Assembly (NCBI RefSeq): GCF_051020955.1
Contig: NW_027476477.1
Span: 151,310-215,309, forward strand
Source of the DNA: Megalopta genalis
Taxonomy: Eukaryota; Arthropoda; Insecta; Hymenoptera; Halictidae
Reading direction: 5' to 3'
Length of the DNA stretch: 64,000 bases
The notes under the pieces are model-generated. The model saw nothing but the letters and a program-made list of their open reading frames with translations, was not told the DNA's origin and ran no database searches. Shown here piece by piece: positions 40,219 to 53,828 of this stretch. How positions within the stretch are numbered: the first letter of the stretch is position 1; each line of letters opens with the position of its first letter. A program made the position numbers and the translations under genes.

Positions 40219-40220
40219 TA
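40219..40220. other. TA target-site duplication, right copy
   Basis: TA directly after the right inverted repeat, followed by GAAGGTTTAG, the rest of the interrupted B monomer. It pairs with 38930-38931. Confidence 0.95.
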
Positions 40221-40482
40221 GAAGGTTTAGTTTCAAATCCATGCGAAACAAATCAATTAGCTTCAAATACTTGCGACATAAGTGATATAGATACAAATGC
40301 AGAAGAAGCAAACGAGTTAGCTTCAAAGCCATGCGATATACACGATGTAGCTGCAAAACAATGCGACGTAGAAGGTTTAGTTTCTAATCCATGCAAAACA
40401 AACGATTTGGTATTAGATACTTGCGATATAAATGATATAACTTCAAATGCAGGCGGAACAAACGAGTTAGCTCCAAATCCAT

Positions 40483-41571
40483 GCGAAACACATTATTTAC
40501 CGTCAAGTACTTGCGGTATAAATGAAATAGCGTCAAATGCAGGCGAAACAAGTGAGTTCGTTTCGAAACCATTCGAAATAGATGATTTTGCTTTAAATCA
40601 ATGCGATGTGGAAGGCTTAGCATCAAATCCAGGCGGAACAAATGGTTTAGCATCAAATACTTGCGGTATAAGTGATAAAGCTTCAAATGCAGGCGAAACA
40701 AACGAGTTAGTTTCAAATCCATGAGAGACACATGATTTAGCTTCAAATCAAAGCGAAGTAGAAGGCTTAGCTTCAAATCCAAGCGAATCACATGATTTAT
40801 CTTCAAATTCATGCGAAACACATGGTTTAGTTTCAATTCCATGCGAATCAAATGGTTTAGCTACAAATACTTGTGATATACATGATTTAGCTTGAACTGC
40901 GTGCGAAGCAAACGAATAAGCTTCAAATCAATGCGATACACATGATTAAGCTTCAAATCAATTCGAAGTAGAAGGCTTAGCTTCAAATCCAAGCGACACT
41001 AATTATTTAGCTTCAAGTACTTGCGATATAAGTGATATAGCTTCAAAAGCTGGCCAAACAAACGAGTTAGCTTCACATCCATGCGTAACAGATGGTTTAG
41101 CTTCAAATATTTGTGATATACATGATTTAGTTTCAACTGCATGCGAAACAATCGAGTGAGCTTCAAATCCTAGCGAAACAATGATTTAGCCTTAAATCAA
41201 AGCGAAGTAGAAGGCTTAGCTTCAAATGCAAGCGAATCACATGATTATCTTCAAATCAATGCGAAGTAGAAGGCTTAGCTTCAAATACATGAGAAACAAA
41301 TGATTTAACTTCAAACACTTCGGATATAAGTGATATAGCATCAAATGCAGACGAATCAAACGAGTTAGCTTCAAAATCCATGTGATACACATGATTTAGC
41401 TTCAAATCAATGCGATGTAGAAGGATTAGCATCAATCCATGCGAAACAAATAATGTAGCATCAAATCAATGCGAAGTAGACAGACTAGCTTCAAATCCAT
41501 GTGAAACAAATGATTTAGCTACAAATACTTGTGATATACATTATTTAGCTACAACTGCATGCGAAACAAAC
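40483..41571. repeat. Duplicated block, copy 2 (partner 33292-34380)
   Basis: Second copy of the 33.3-34.4 kb block, starting about 265 bp right of the mariner. At about 40493 the sequence leaves the block shared with 48.8-49.1 kb and joins this one. The switch falls at a homologous monomer position (CACATTATTTACC against CACATGATTTAG). Confidence 0.87.
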
Positions 41572-42278
41572 GAGTTAGCTTCAATTCCATGCGAAACACA
41601 TGATTTAGCTTAAAATCATTGCGATGTATAAAGTTTAGCTTCAAATCCATGCGATAGACATGATATAGATTCAAATCAATACGATGTAGTAGGTTCAGCT
41701 TCAAATCCATGCGATATAAGTGATGTAGCTTCAAAAACAGGGGGAACAAACGAGGTAGCTTCAATTCCATGCGAAACAAATGATTTAGCTGCAAATCACT
41801 TCGAAGTAGAAGGTTTAGCTTCAAATCCATGCGAATCAAATGATTTAGCTTCATATACTTGTGATATACATGATATAGCTTCAAATGCAGGCGGAAAAAA
41901 ACGAGTTAGCTTCAAATCCATGCGAAACACATGATTTAGGTTCAGATACTTGCGATATAAGTGATATAGCTTCATATGCAGGCGAAGCAAACGAGTTATT
42001 GTCGAATCCATGCGAAACACATGATTTAACTTCAAATCAATTCGAAGTAGGAGGATTAGCTTCAAATCCATGCGAAACAAATGATTTAAATCCAAATCCA
42101 AGCGAAAAACATGATTTAGCTTCAAATCAATGCGAAGTTTAAGGCTTAGCTTCAAAACCATGCGACACAAATTATTTAGCTTCAAATACTTGCGACATAA
42201 GTCATATAGATTCGAATGCCGGCGAAACAAAAGTTTTAGCTTCAAATCCATGCGAAACATATGATTTAGCTTCAAATC
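41450..42278. repeat. Duplicated block (partner 47453-48281)
   Basis: Matches 47453-48281 at a 6003-bp offset, with shared markers GGCGGAAAAAAACG, TTATTGTCGAATCC and TTAAATCCAAATCC. A few substitutions separate the copies, for example TTCATATGC against TTTATATGC. Confidence 0.85.
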
Positions 42279-42611
42279 CATGCGAAACACATGATTTAGC
42301 TTCAAATCAATGCGATGTAGTAGGTTTAGCTTCAAATCCGCTCGAAAGAAATGATTTAGCTTCAAATACCTGCGATATAAGTGATATAACTTCAAATGCA
42401 GAAGAAGCAAACGAGTTAGCTTCAAAGCCATGCGAAACACATGATTTAGCTTCAAATCCATGCGAAACACATGATTTAGCTTCAAATCAATGCGATGTAG
42501 TAGGTTTAGCTTCAAATCCGCTCGAAAGAAATGATTTAGCTTCAAATACCTGCGATATAAGTGATATAACTTCAAATGCAGGAGAACCAAACGAGTTAGC
42601 TTCTAATCCAT
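42252..42611. repeat. 180-bp tandem duplication (6 monomers)
   Basis: The stretch from 42301 recurs at 42481 identically for over 90 bases, including the rare CCGCTCGAAAGAAATG and ACCTGCGATATAAG. Differences appear at the E monomer (GAAGAAGCAAACG against GGAGAACCAAACG). The equivalent place near 50.3 kb has one copy. Confidence 0.87.
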
Positions 42612-43212
42612 GTAGAACACATGATTTAGCTACCAATCAATGCGAAGTAGAAGGCTTAGCTTCAATTCCATGCGAAACGAAAGATTTAGCTTCAAATACT
42701 TGCGAATATATGTGATATAGCTGCAAACGGAGGCGAAACAAATGAGTTAGTTACAGATCCATGCGATACACATGATTTGGGTTCAAATCAAACCGAAGTA
42801 GAAGGAGTAGCTTCACATCCATGCGAAACAGATGGTTCAGCTTCAAATATTTGTGATATACATGATTTAGTTTCAACTGCATGCGAAACAATCGAGTGAG
42901 CTTCAAATCCAAGCGATACACTAGATTTAGCTTCAAATCAATGCGATGTAGAAGGTTCAGCTTCAAATCCATGCGATACATATGATTTAACTTCAAATAC
43001 TTCCGATATAAATGATATAGCTTCAAAAGCTGGAGGAACAAACGAGGTAGCTTCAATTCCATGCGAAACAAATGATTTAGCTGCAAATCAATACGAAGTA
43101 GAAGGTTTAGCTTCAAATCCATGAGAAACAAATGGTTTAGCTACAAATACTTGTGATATACATGATATAGCTTCAAATGCAGACGGAAAAAACGAGTTAG
43201 CTTCAAATCCAT
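42612..43212. repeat. Array zone with a frequently reused segment
   Basis: Diverged monomers with an indel in TGCGAATATATGTGATATAG near 42704. A close relative, with TGCATATATATG, recurs near 50.55 and 57.15 kb. No gene seen. Confidence 0.8.
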
Positions 43213-46200
43213 GCGAAACACATGATTCAGCTGAAAATCAATGCGATGTACAAGGTTTAGCTTCAAATCCATGCCAAACACATGACTTAGCTTCAAATCC
43301 ATGGGATGTAGAAAGTTTAGCTTCAAATCCATGCGAAACATATTATTTAGCTGCAAATCAGTGCGATGTAGAAGGCTCAGGTTCAAATCCATGCGATTCA
43401 AATGGTTCATCTTCAAATACTTGTGAAGGACATGACTTAGCTTCAACTGCATGCGAAACAAACGAGTTAGCTTCAAATCCATGCGAAACACATGATTTGG
43501 CTTCAAATCAATGCGATGTAGAAGGTTTAGCTTCAAATCCATGCGAAACAAATGGTTTAGCTACAAATACTTGTGATATACATTATTTAGCTACAACTGC
43601 ATGCGAAACAAACGAGTTAGCTTCAAATCCATGCGAAACACACGATTTAGCTTCAAATCAATGCGATGTATAATGTTTAGCTTCAAATCAATGCGATACA
43701 CATGATTTAGCTTCAAATCAATACGATGTGGTAGGTTCAGCTTCAAATCCATGCGATATAAGTGATATAGCTTCAAAAGCAGGAGGAACAAACGAGGTAG
43801 CTTCAAAACCATGCGAAACACATGATTAAGCTTCAAATCAATGCGATGTAGAAGGTTTAGCTTCAAATCCATGCGATACACTAGATTTAGCTTCAAATCA
43901 ATGCGATGTAGAAGGTTCAGCTTCACATACATACGACACAAATGATTTAGCTTAAAATACTTCCGATATAAATGATATAGCTTCAAAAGCTGGAGGAACA
44001 AACGAGGTAGCTTCAATTCTATGCGAAACAAATGATTTAGCTTCAAATCAATGCGATGTAGAAGGTTTAGCTTCAAATCCATACGATACACTAGATTAAG
44101 CTTCAAATCAATGCGATGTAGAAGGTTCAGCTTCAAATAGATACGACCCATATGATTTAGCTTCAAATACTTCCGAAACAAACGAGTTAGCTTCAAATCC
44201 ATGCGAAACAAATGATTTAGCTTCAAATGAATGCGAAGTAGATGGCTTAGCTTCAAATCCATGCGAAACAAATGGTTTAGCTACAAATACTTATGATATA
44301 CATTATTTAGCTACAACTGCATGCGAAACAAACGAGTTAGCTTCAAATCCATGCGAAACACTCGATTCAGCTTCAAATCAATGCGATGTAGAAGGTTTAG
44401 CTTCAAATCAATAAGAGGTAGAAGGTTTAGCTTCAGATCAATAGAATGTAGAAGGTTTAGCTTCAAATCAATGCGATGTAGAGTGTTTAGCTTCAAATCC
44501 ATGCGAAACAAATGGTTTAGCTGTAAATAATTGTGATATACATTATTTAGCTACATCTGCATGCGAAACGAACGAGTTAGCTTCAAATCCATGCGAAACA
44601 AATGATTTAGCTTCAAATCAATGCGAAGTAGATGGCTTAGCTTCAAATCCATGCGAAACAAATGGTTTAGCTACAAATACTTGTGATATACATTATTTAG
44701 CTACAACTGCATGCGAAACAAACGAGTTAGCTTCAAAACCATGCGATACACTAGATTTAGCTTCAAATCAATGCGATGAAGAAGGTCCAGCTTCAAATAC
44801 ATACGACACATATTATTTAGCTTCAAATACTTCCGATATAAATGATATAGCTTCAAAAGCTGGAGGAACAAACGAGGTAGCTTCAATTACATGCGAAACA
44901 AATGATTTAGCTTCAAATCAATGCGAAGTAGATGGCTTAGCTTCAAATCCATGCGAAACAAATGGTTTAGCTACAAATACTTGTGATATACATTATTTAG
45001 CTACAACTGCATGCGAAACAAACGAGTTAGCTTCAAATCCGTGCGAAACTCATGATTAAGCTTCAAATCAATGCGATGTAGAAGGTTTAGCTTCAAATCC
45101 ATGCGAATCAAATGATTTAGCTTCAAATACTTGTGATATACATGGTATAGCTTCAAATGCAGGCGGAAAAAACGAGTTAGATTCAAATCCATGCGAAAGA
45201 CATGATATAGCTTCAAATCAGTGCGTTCTAGGAGTCTTAGCATCTAAACCCATGCGAAACAAACGAGTTAGCTTCAAACCAATGCGAAAAACATGATTTA
45301 GCTTCAAATACTTCCGATATAAATGATATAGCTTCAAAAGCTGGAGGAACAAACGAGGTAGCTTCAATTACATGCGAAACAAATGATTTATCTTCAAATC
45401 AATGGAAGTAGATGGCTTAGCTTCAAATCCATTCGATACAAATGGTTTAGCTACAAATACTTGTGATTTACATTATTTAGCTACAACTGCATGCGAAACA
45501 AACGAGTTAGCTTCAAATCCATGCGAAACACATGATTTAGCTTCAAATCATTGCGATGTATAAGGTTTAGCTTCAAATCCATGCGATAGAAATGATTTAG
45601 CTTCAAATCAATACGATGTAGTAGGTTCAGCTTCAAATTCATGCGATATAAGTGATATAGCTTCAAAAGTAGGATGAACAAACGAGGTAGCTTCAATTCC
45701 ATGCGAATCAAATGATTTAGCCGCATATCAATACGAAGTAGAAGGTTTAGCTTCAAATCAATAAGAGGTAGAAGGTTTAGCTTCAGATCAATAGAATGTA
45801 GAAGGTTTAGCTTCAAATCAATGCGATGTAGAAGGTTTAGTTTCAAATCAATGCGATGTAGAAGGTTTAGCTTCAAATCCATGCGAAACGAATGATTTAG
45901 CTTCAAACACTTGGTGTATAAGTGATATAGCTTCAAATGCAGACTAATCAAACGAGTTAGCTTCAAAATCCATTCGATACACATGATTCAGCTTCAAATA
46001 CTTGCGATATAAGTGATGTAGATTCAACTGCAGGCGAAACGAACGAGTTAGCTTCAAATCCATGCGAGACACATGATTTAGCTTCAAATCAATGCGATGT
46101 AGAAGGTTTAGCTTCAAATCCATGCGAAACAAATGATTTAGCTTCAAACAATTGGGGTATAAGTGATATAGCTTCAAATGCAGACTAATCAAACGAGTTA

Positions 46201-46506
46201 GCTTCAAAATCCACGCGATACACATGATTCAGCTTCAAATACTTGCGATATAAGTGATGTAGATTCAACTGCAGGCGAAACGAACGAGTTAGCTTCAAAT
46301 CCATGCGAAACACATTATTTACCGTCAAGTACTTGCGGTATAAATGAAATAGCGTCAAATGCAGGCGAAACAAGTGAGTTCGTTTCGAAACCATTCGAAA
46401 TACATGATTTTGCATTAAATCAATGCGATGTGGAAGGCTTAGCATCAAATCCAGGCGGAACAAATGGTTTAGCATCAAATACTTGCGGTATAAGTGATAA
46501 AGCTTC
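43213..46506. repeat. Large duplicated block, copy 2 (partner 34400-38174)
   Basis: Second copy, lacking the 481-bp local duplication. It ends at about 46506, where this copy continues AATGCAGGCG while the other switches to AATCCATGCG. Confidence 0.9.
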
Positions 46507-48082
46507 AAATGCAGGCGAAACAAATGAGTTAGTTTCAAATCCATGAGAGACACATGATTTAGCTTCAAATCAAAGCGAAGTAGAAGGCTTAGCTTCAAAT
46601 CCAAGCGAATCACATGATTTATCTTCAAATTCATGCGAAACACATGGTTTAGTTTCAATTCCATGCGAATCAAATGGTTTAGCTACAAATACTTGTGATA
46701 TACATGATTTAGCTTGAACTGCGTGCGAAGCAAACGAATAAGCTTCAAATCAATGCGATACACATGATTAAGCTTCAAATCAATTCGAAGTAGAAGGCTT
46801 ATCTTCAAATCCAAGCGACACTAATTATTTAGCTTCAAATGCTTGCGATATAAGTGATATAGCTTCAAAAGCTGGACAAACAAACGAGTTAGCTTCACAT
46901 CCATGCGAAACAGATGGTTTAGCTTCAAATATTTGTGATATACATGATTTAGTTTCAACTGCATGCGAAACAATCGAGTGAGCTTCAAATCCTAGCGAAA
47001 CAATGATTTAGCCTTAAATCAAAGCGAAGTAGAAGGCTTAGCTTCAAATGCAAGCGAATCACATGATTATCTTCAAATCAATGCGAAGGAGAAGGCTTAG
47101 CTTCAAATACATGAGAAACAAATGATTTAACTTCAAACACTTCGGATATAAGTGATATAGCATCAAATGCAGACGAATCAAACGAGTTAGCTTCAAAATC
47201 CATGTGATACACATGATTTAGCTTCAAATCAATGCGATGTAGAAGGATTAGCATCAAATCCATGCGGAACAAATGATTTAGCTTCAAATACTTGCGATAT
47301 AAGTGATATAGATTCAAGTGCAGGCGAAACAAACGAGATAGCTTCAAATCCAAGCGACACAAATGATTTAGCTTGAAACACTTGGGATATAAGTGATATA
47401 GATTAAAATGCAGACGAATCAAACGAGTTAGCTTCAAATCCATGCGAAACAAATAATGTAGCATCAAATCAATGCGAAGTAGACAGACTAGCTTCAAATC
47501 CATGTGAAACAAATGATTTAGCTACAAATACTTGTGATATACATTATTTAGCTACAACTGCATGCGAAACAAACGAGTTAGCTTCAATTCCATGCGAAAC
47601 ACATGATTTAGCTTAAAATCATTGCGATGTATAAAGTTTAGTTTCAAATCCATGCGATAGACATGATATAGATTCAAATCAATACGATGTAGTAGGTTCA
47701 GCTTCAAATCCATGCGATATAAGTGATGTAGCTTCAAAAGCAGGGGGAACAAACGAGGTAGCTTCAATTCCATGCGAAACAAATGATTTAGCTGCCAATC
47801 AATTCGAAGTAGAAGGTTTAGCTTCAAATCCATGCGAATCAAATGATTTAGCTTCAAATACTTGTGATATACATGATATAGCTTCAAATGCAGGCGGAAA
47901 AAAACGAGTTAGCTTCAAATCCATGCGAAACACATGATTTAGGTTCAGATACTTGCGATATAAGTGATATAGCTTTATATGCAGGCGAAGCAAACGAGTT
48001 ATTGTCGAATCCATGCGAAACACATGATTTAACTTCAAATCAATTCGAAGTAGGAGGATTAGCTTCAAATCCATGCGAAACA
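45295..48082. repeat. Large recurring block, copy 1 of 3
   Basis: About 2.79 kb that recurs at 51041-53828 (offset 5746) and 58214-61001 (offset 12919). Markers shared by all three include AATGGAAGTAGATGG, a CAATAAGAGG B-type run and AACAATGATTTAGCC. Confidence 0.9.
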
Positions 48083-48821
48083 AATGATTTAAATCCAAAT
48101 CCAAGCGAAAAACATGATTTAGCTTCAAATCAATGCGAAGTTTAAGGCTTAGCTTCAAAACCATGCGACACAAATTATTTAGCTTTAAATACTTGCGACA
48201 TAAGTCATATAGATTCGAATGCCGGCGAAACAAAAGTTTTAGCTTCAAATCCATGCGAAACATATGATTTAGCTTCAAATACTTGCGATATAAGTGATAT
48301 AGCTTCAAATGCAGACGAATCAAACGAGTTTGCTTCAAATCCATGCGAAACACATGATTTAGATTCAAATCAATGCGAAGTAGAAGGCTTGGCTTTAAAT
48401 CCATGCGAAACAAATGGATTCGCTTCAAATACTTGCGATATAAATGAAATAGCTTCAAATGCCGGCGACACAAACGAGTTAGCGTCAAATCCATGCAAAG
48501 AACATGAGTAAGCTAAAAATGCATGCGAAAAACATGATTTAGGTTCAAATTCATGGGAAACACGTGGTTTAACTTCAAATACATGCGAGACAAATTGTTT
48601 AGCTACAGATGTTTATGCTTAAGCTTCAACTGCATGCGAAACAAACGAGTTAGCTTCAAATCCAAGCTAAACACATGACTAAGCTTCAAATGCATGCGAA
48701 ACAAATGATTTAGATTCAAATACTTGCGGTATAAGTGATATCGATTCAAATGCAGACGAAACAAACGAGTTAGTTTCAAATCCAAACGAAACGCATGATT
48801 TAGATACAAATCAATGCGATG

Positions 48822-48823
48822 TA
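48822..48823. other. Paralogous empty mariner target site
   Basis: Uninterrupted GCGATGTAGAAGGTTTAG in a block matching both flanks of the mariner. The TA here corresponds to the duplicated TA at 38930-38931 and 40219-40220. Confidence 0.92.
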
Positions 48824-49713
48824 GAAGGTTTAGTTTCAAATCCATGCGAAACAAATCAATTAGCTTCAAATACTTGCGACATAAGTGATATAGATACAAA
48901 TGCAGAAGAAGCAAACGAGTTAGCTTCAAAGCCATGCGATATACACGATGTAGCTGCAAAACAATGCGACGTAGAAGGTTTAGTTTCTAATCCATGCAAA
49001 ACAAACGATTTGGTATTAGATACTTGCGATATAAATGATATAACTTCAAATGCAGGCGGAACAAACGAGTTAGCTCCAAATCCATGCGAAACACATGATT
49101 TAGATTCAAATTCATGCGAAACACATGGTTTTGATTCATATTATTGCGAAACAAATGGGTTATATTCAGATACTTGTGATAAACATGATTTAGCTTCAAC
49201 TGCGTGCGAGGCAAACGAATAAAGCTTCAAATCAATGCGATACACATGATTAAGCTTCAAATCAATTCGAAGTAGAAGGCTTAGCTTCAAATCCAAGCGA
49301 TAGTAATTCTTTAGCTTCAAATACTTTCGATATAAGTGATATAGCTTCAAATGCCGGCGACACAAACGAGTTAGCGTCAAATCCATGCAAAGAACATGAG
49401 TAAGCTAAAAATGCATGCGAAAAACATGATTTAGGTTCAAATTCATGGGAAACACGTGGTTTAACTTCAAATACATGCGAGACAAATTGTTTAGCTACAG
49501 ATGTTTATGCTTAAGCTTCAACTGCATGCGAAACAAACGAGTTAGCTTCAAATCCAAGCTAAACACATGACTAAGCTTCAAATGCATGCGAAACAAATGA
49601 TTTAGATTCAAATACTTGCGGTATAAGTGATATCGATTCAAATGCAGACGAAACAAACGAGTTAGTTTCAAATCCAAACGAAACGCATGATTTAGATACA
49701 AATCAATGCGATG

Positions 49714-49715
49714 TA
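49714..49715. other. Paralogous empty mariner target site
   Basis: Second uninterrupted copy, in the tandem partner 892 bp to the right of the site at 48822. Confidence 0.92.
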
Positions 49716-50240
49716 GAAGGTTTAGTTTCAAATCCATGCGAAACAAATCAATTAGCTTCAAATACTTGCGACATAAGTGATATAGATACAAATGCAGAAG
49801 AAGCAAACGAGTTAGCTTCAAAGCCATGCGATATACACGATGTAGCTGCAAAACAATGCGACGTAGAAGGTTTAGTTTCTAATCCATGCAAAACAAACGA
49901 TTTGGTATTAGATACTTGCGATATAAATGATATAACTTCAAATGCAGGCGGAACAAACGAGTTAGCTCCAAATCCATGCGAAACACATGATTTAGATTCA
50001 AATTCATGCGAAACACATGGTTTTGATTCATATTATTGCGAAACAAATGGGTTATATTCAGATACTTGTGATAAACATGATTTAGCTTCAACTGCGTGCG
50101 AGGCAAACGAATAAAGCTTCAAATCAATGCGATACACATGATTAAGCTTCAAATCAATTCGAAGTAGAAGGCTTAGCTTCAAATCCAAGCGATAGTAATT
50201 CTTTAGCTTCAAATACTTTCGATATAAGTGATATAGCTTC

Positions 50241-51040
50241 AAATGCTGGCGAAACAAACGAGTTAGCTTCAAATCCATGCGAAACACATGATTTAGCTTC
50301 AAATCCATGCGAAACACATGATTTAGCTTCAAATCAATGCGATGTAGAAGGTTTAGCTTCAAATCCGCTCGAAAGAAATGATTTAGCTTCAAATACCTGC
50401 GATATAAGTGATATAACTTCAAATGCAGGCGAACCAAACGAGTTAGCTTCTAATCCATGTAGAACACATGATTTAGCTACCAATCAATGCGAAGTAGAAG
50501 GCTTAGCTTCAATTCCATGCGAAACGAAAGATTTAGCTTCAAATACTTGCATATATATGTGATATAGCTGCAAACGGAGGCGAAACAAATGAGTTAGTTA
50601 CAGATCCATGCGATACACATGATTTGGGTTCAAATCAAACCGAAGTAGAAGGAGTAGCTTCACATCCATGCGAAACAGATGGTTCAGCTTCAAATATTTG
50701 TGATATACATGATTTAGTTTCAACTGCATGCGAAACAATCGAGTGAGCTTCAAATCCAAGCGATACACTAGATTTAGCTTCAAATCAATGCGATGTAGAA
50801 GGTTCAGCTTCAAATCCATGCGATACATATGATTTAGCTTCAAATACTTCCGATATAAATGATATAGCTTCAAAAGCTGGAGGAACAAACGAGGTAGCTT
50901 CAATTCTATGCGAAACAAATGATTTAGCTTCAAATCAATGCGATGTAGAAGGTTTAGCTTCAAATCCATACGATACACTAGATTTAGCTTCAAATCAATG
51001 CGATGTAGAAGGTTCAGCTTCAAATAGATACGACCCATAT
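50241..51040. repeat. Array zone shared with about 56.9-58.2 kb
   Basis: Monomers with the markers CCGCTCGAAAGAAATG, TGCATATATATG and ATAGATACGACCC, also seen in order at 56.95-58.21 kb, where about 460 more bases are present between them. No gene seen. Confidence 0.8.
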
Positions 51041-53828
51041 GATTTAGCTTCAAATACTTCCGATATAAATGATATAGCTTCAAAAGCTGGAGGAACAAAC
51101 GAGGTAGCTTCAATTACATGCGAAACAAATGATTTATCTTCAAATCAATGGAAGTAGATGGCTTAGCTTCAAATCCATTCGAAACAAATGGTTTAGCTAC
51201 AAATACTTGTGATTTACATTATTTAGCTACAACTGCATGCGAAACAAACGAGTTAGCTTCAAATCCATGCGAAACACATGATTTAGCTTCAAATCATTGC
51301 GATGTATAAGGTTTAGCTTCAAATCCATGCGATAGACATGATTTAGCTTCAAATCAATACGATGTAGTAGGTTCAGCTTCAAATTCATGCGATATAAGTG
51401 ATATAGCTTCAAAAGTAGGATGAACAAACGAGGTAGCTTCAATTCCATGCGAATCAAATGATTTAGCCGCATATCAATACGAAGTAGAAGGTTTAGCTTC
51501 AAATCAATAAGAGGTAGAAGGTTTAGCTTCAGATCAATAGAATGTAGAAGGTTTAGCTTCAAATCAATGCGATGTAGAAGGTTTAGTTTCAAATCAATGC
51601 GATGTAGAAGGTTTAGCTTCAAATCCATGCGAAACAAATGATTTAGCTTCAAACACTTGGTGTATAAGTGATATAGCTTCAAATGCAGACTAATCAAACG
51701 AGTTAGCTTCAAAATCCATTCGATACACATGATTCAGCTTCAAATACTTGCGATATAAGTGATGTAGATTCAACTGCAGGCGAAACGAACGAGTTAGCTT
51801 CAAATCCATGCGAGACACATGATTTAGCTTCAAATCAATGCGATGTAGAAGGTTTAGCTTCAAATCCATGCGAAACAAATGATTTAGCTTCAAACAATTG
51901 GGGTATAAGTGATATAGCTTCAAATGCAGACTAATCAAACGAGTTAGCTTCAAAATCCACGCGATACACATGATTCAGCTTCAAATACTTGCGATATAAG
52001 TGATGTAGATTCAACTGCAGGCGAAACGAACGAGTTAGCTTCAAATCCATGCGAAACACATTATTTACCGTCAAGTACTTGCGGTAAAAATGAAATAGCG
52101 TCAAATGCAGGCGAAACAAGTGAGTTCGTTTCGAAACCATTCGAAATACATGATTTTGCTTTAAATCAATGCGATGTGGAAGGCTTAGCATCAAATCCAG
52201 GCGGAACAAATGGTTTAGCATCAAATACTTGCGGTATAAGTGATAAAGCTTCAAATGCAGGCGAAACAAATGAGTTAGTTTCAAATCCATGAGAGACACA
52301 TGATTTAGCTTCAAATCAAAGCGAAGTAGAAGGCTTAGCTTCAAATCCAAGCGAATCACATGATTTATCTTCAAATTCATGCGAAACACATGGTTTAGTT
52401 TCAATTCCATGCGAATCAAATGGTTTAGCTACAAATACTTGTGATATACATGATTTAGCTTGAACTGCGTGCGAAGCAAACGAATAAGCTTCAAATCAAT
52501 GCGATACACATGATTAAGCTTCAAATCAATTCGAAGTAGAAGGCTTAGCTTCAAATCCAAGCGACACTAATTATTTAGCTTCAAATACTTGCGATATAAG
52601 TGATATAGCTTCAAAAGCTGGCCAAACAAACGAGTTAGCTTCACATCCATGCGAAACAGATGGTTTAGCTTCAAATATTTGTGATATACATGATTTAGTT
52701 TCAACTGCATGCGAAACAATCGAGTGAGCTTCAAATCCTAGCGAAACAATGATTTAGCCTTAAATCAAAGCGAAGTAGAAGGCTTAGCTTCAAATGCAAG
52801 CGAATCACATGATTATCTTCAAATCAATGCGAAGTAGAAGGCTTAGCTTCAAATACATGAGAAACAAATGATTTAACTTCAAAGACTTCGGATATAAGTG
52901 ATATAGCATCAAATGCAGACGAATCAAACGAGTTAGCTTCAAAATCCATGTGATACACATGATTTAGCTTCAAATCAATGCGATGTAGAAGGATTAGCAT
53001 CAAATCCATGCGGAACAAATGATTTAGCTTCAAATACTTGCGATATAAGTGATATAGATTCAAGTGCAGGCGAAACAAACGAGATAGCTTCAAATCCAAG
53101 CGACACAAATGATTTAGCTTGAAACACTTGGGATATAAGTGATATAGATTAAAATGCAGACGAATCAAACGAGTTAGCTTCAAATCCATGCGAAACAAAT
53201 AATGTAGCATCAAATCAATGCGAAGTAGACAGACTAGCTTCAAATCCATGTGAAACAAATGATTTAGCTACAAATACTTGTGATATACATTATTTAGCTA
53301 CAACTGCATGAGAAACAAACGAGTTAGCTTCAATTCCATGCGAAACACATGATTTAGCTTAAAATCATTGCGATGTATAAAGTTTAGTTTCAAATCCATG
53401 CGATAGACATGATATAGATTCAAATCAATACGATGTAGTAGGTTCAGCTTCAAATCCATGCGATATAAGTGATGTAGCTTCAAAAGCAGGGGGAACAAAC
53501 GAGGTAGCTTCAATTCCATGCGAAACAAATGATTTAGCTGCAAATCAATTCGAAGTAGAAGGTTTAGCTTCAAATCCATGCGAATCAAATGATTTAGCTT
53601 CAAATACTTGTGATATACATGATATAGCTTCAAATGCAGGCGGAAAAAAACGAGTTAGCTTCAAATCCATGCGAAACACATGATTTAGGTTCAGATACTT
53701 GCGATATAAGTGATATAGCTTTATATGCAGGCGAAGCAAACGAGTTATTGTCGAATCCATGCGAAACACATGACTTAACTTCAAATCAATTCGAAGTAGG
53801 AGGATTAGCTTCAAATCCATGCGAAACA
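51041..53828. repeat. Large recurring block, copy 2 of 3
   Basis: Second copy. It shares private differences with copy 3 that copy 1 lacks, for example GCGGTAAAAATG near 52081 and 59254 against GCGGTATAAATG at 46335. Copies 2 and 3 are therefore the closer pair. Confidence 0.9.

Larger units (their letters stand above)
48450..50240. repeat. 892-bp tandem duplication
   Basis: Copies 48450-49341 and 49342 to about 50233 match at an 892-bp offset, identical in the stretches compared. The period is 30 monomers minus 8 bases, explained by the short D monomer ATGTTTATGCTTAAGC (about -9) and the extra A in GAATAAAGC (+1). Related single copies lie at 61369-62271 and, split by the mariner, at 38569-38931 plus 40219-40492. 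Confidence 0.9.
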
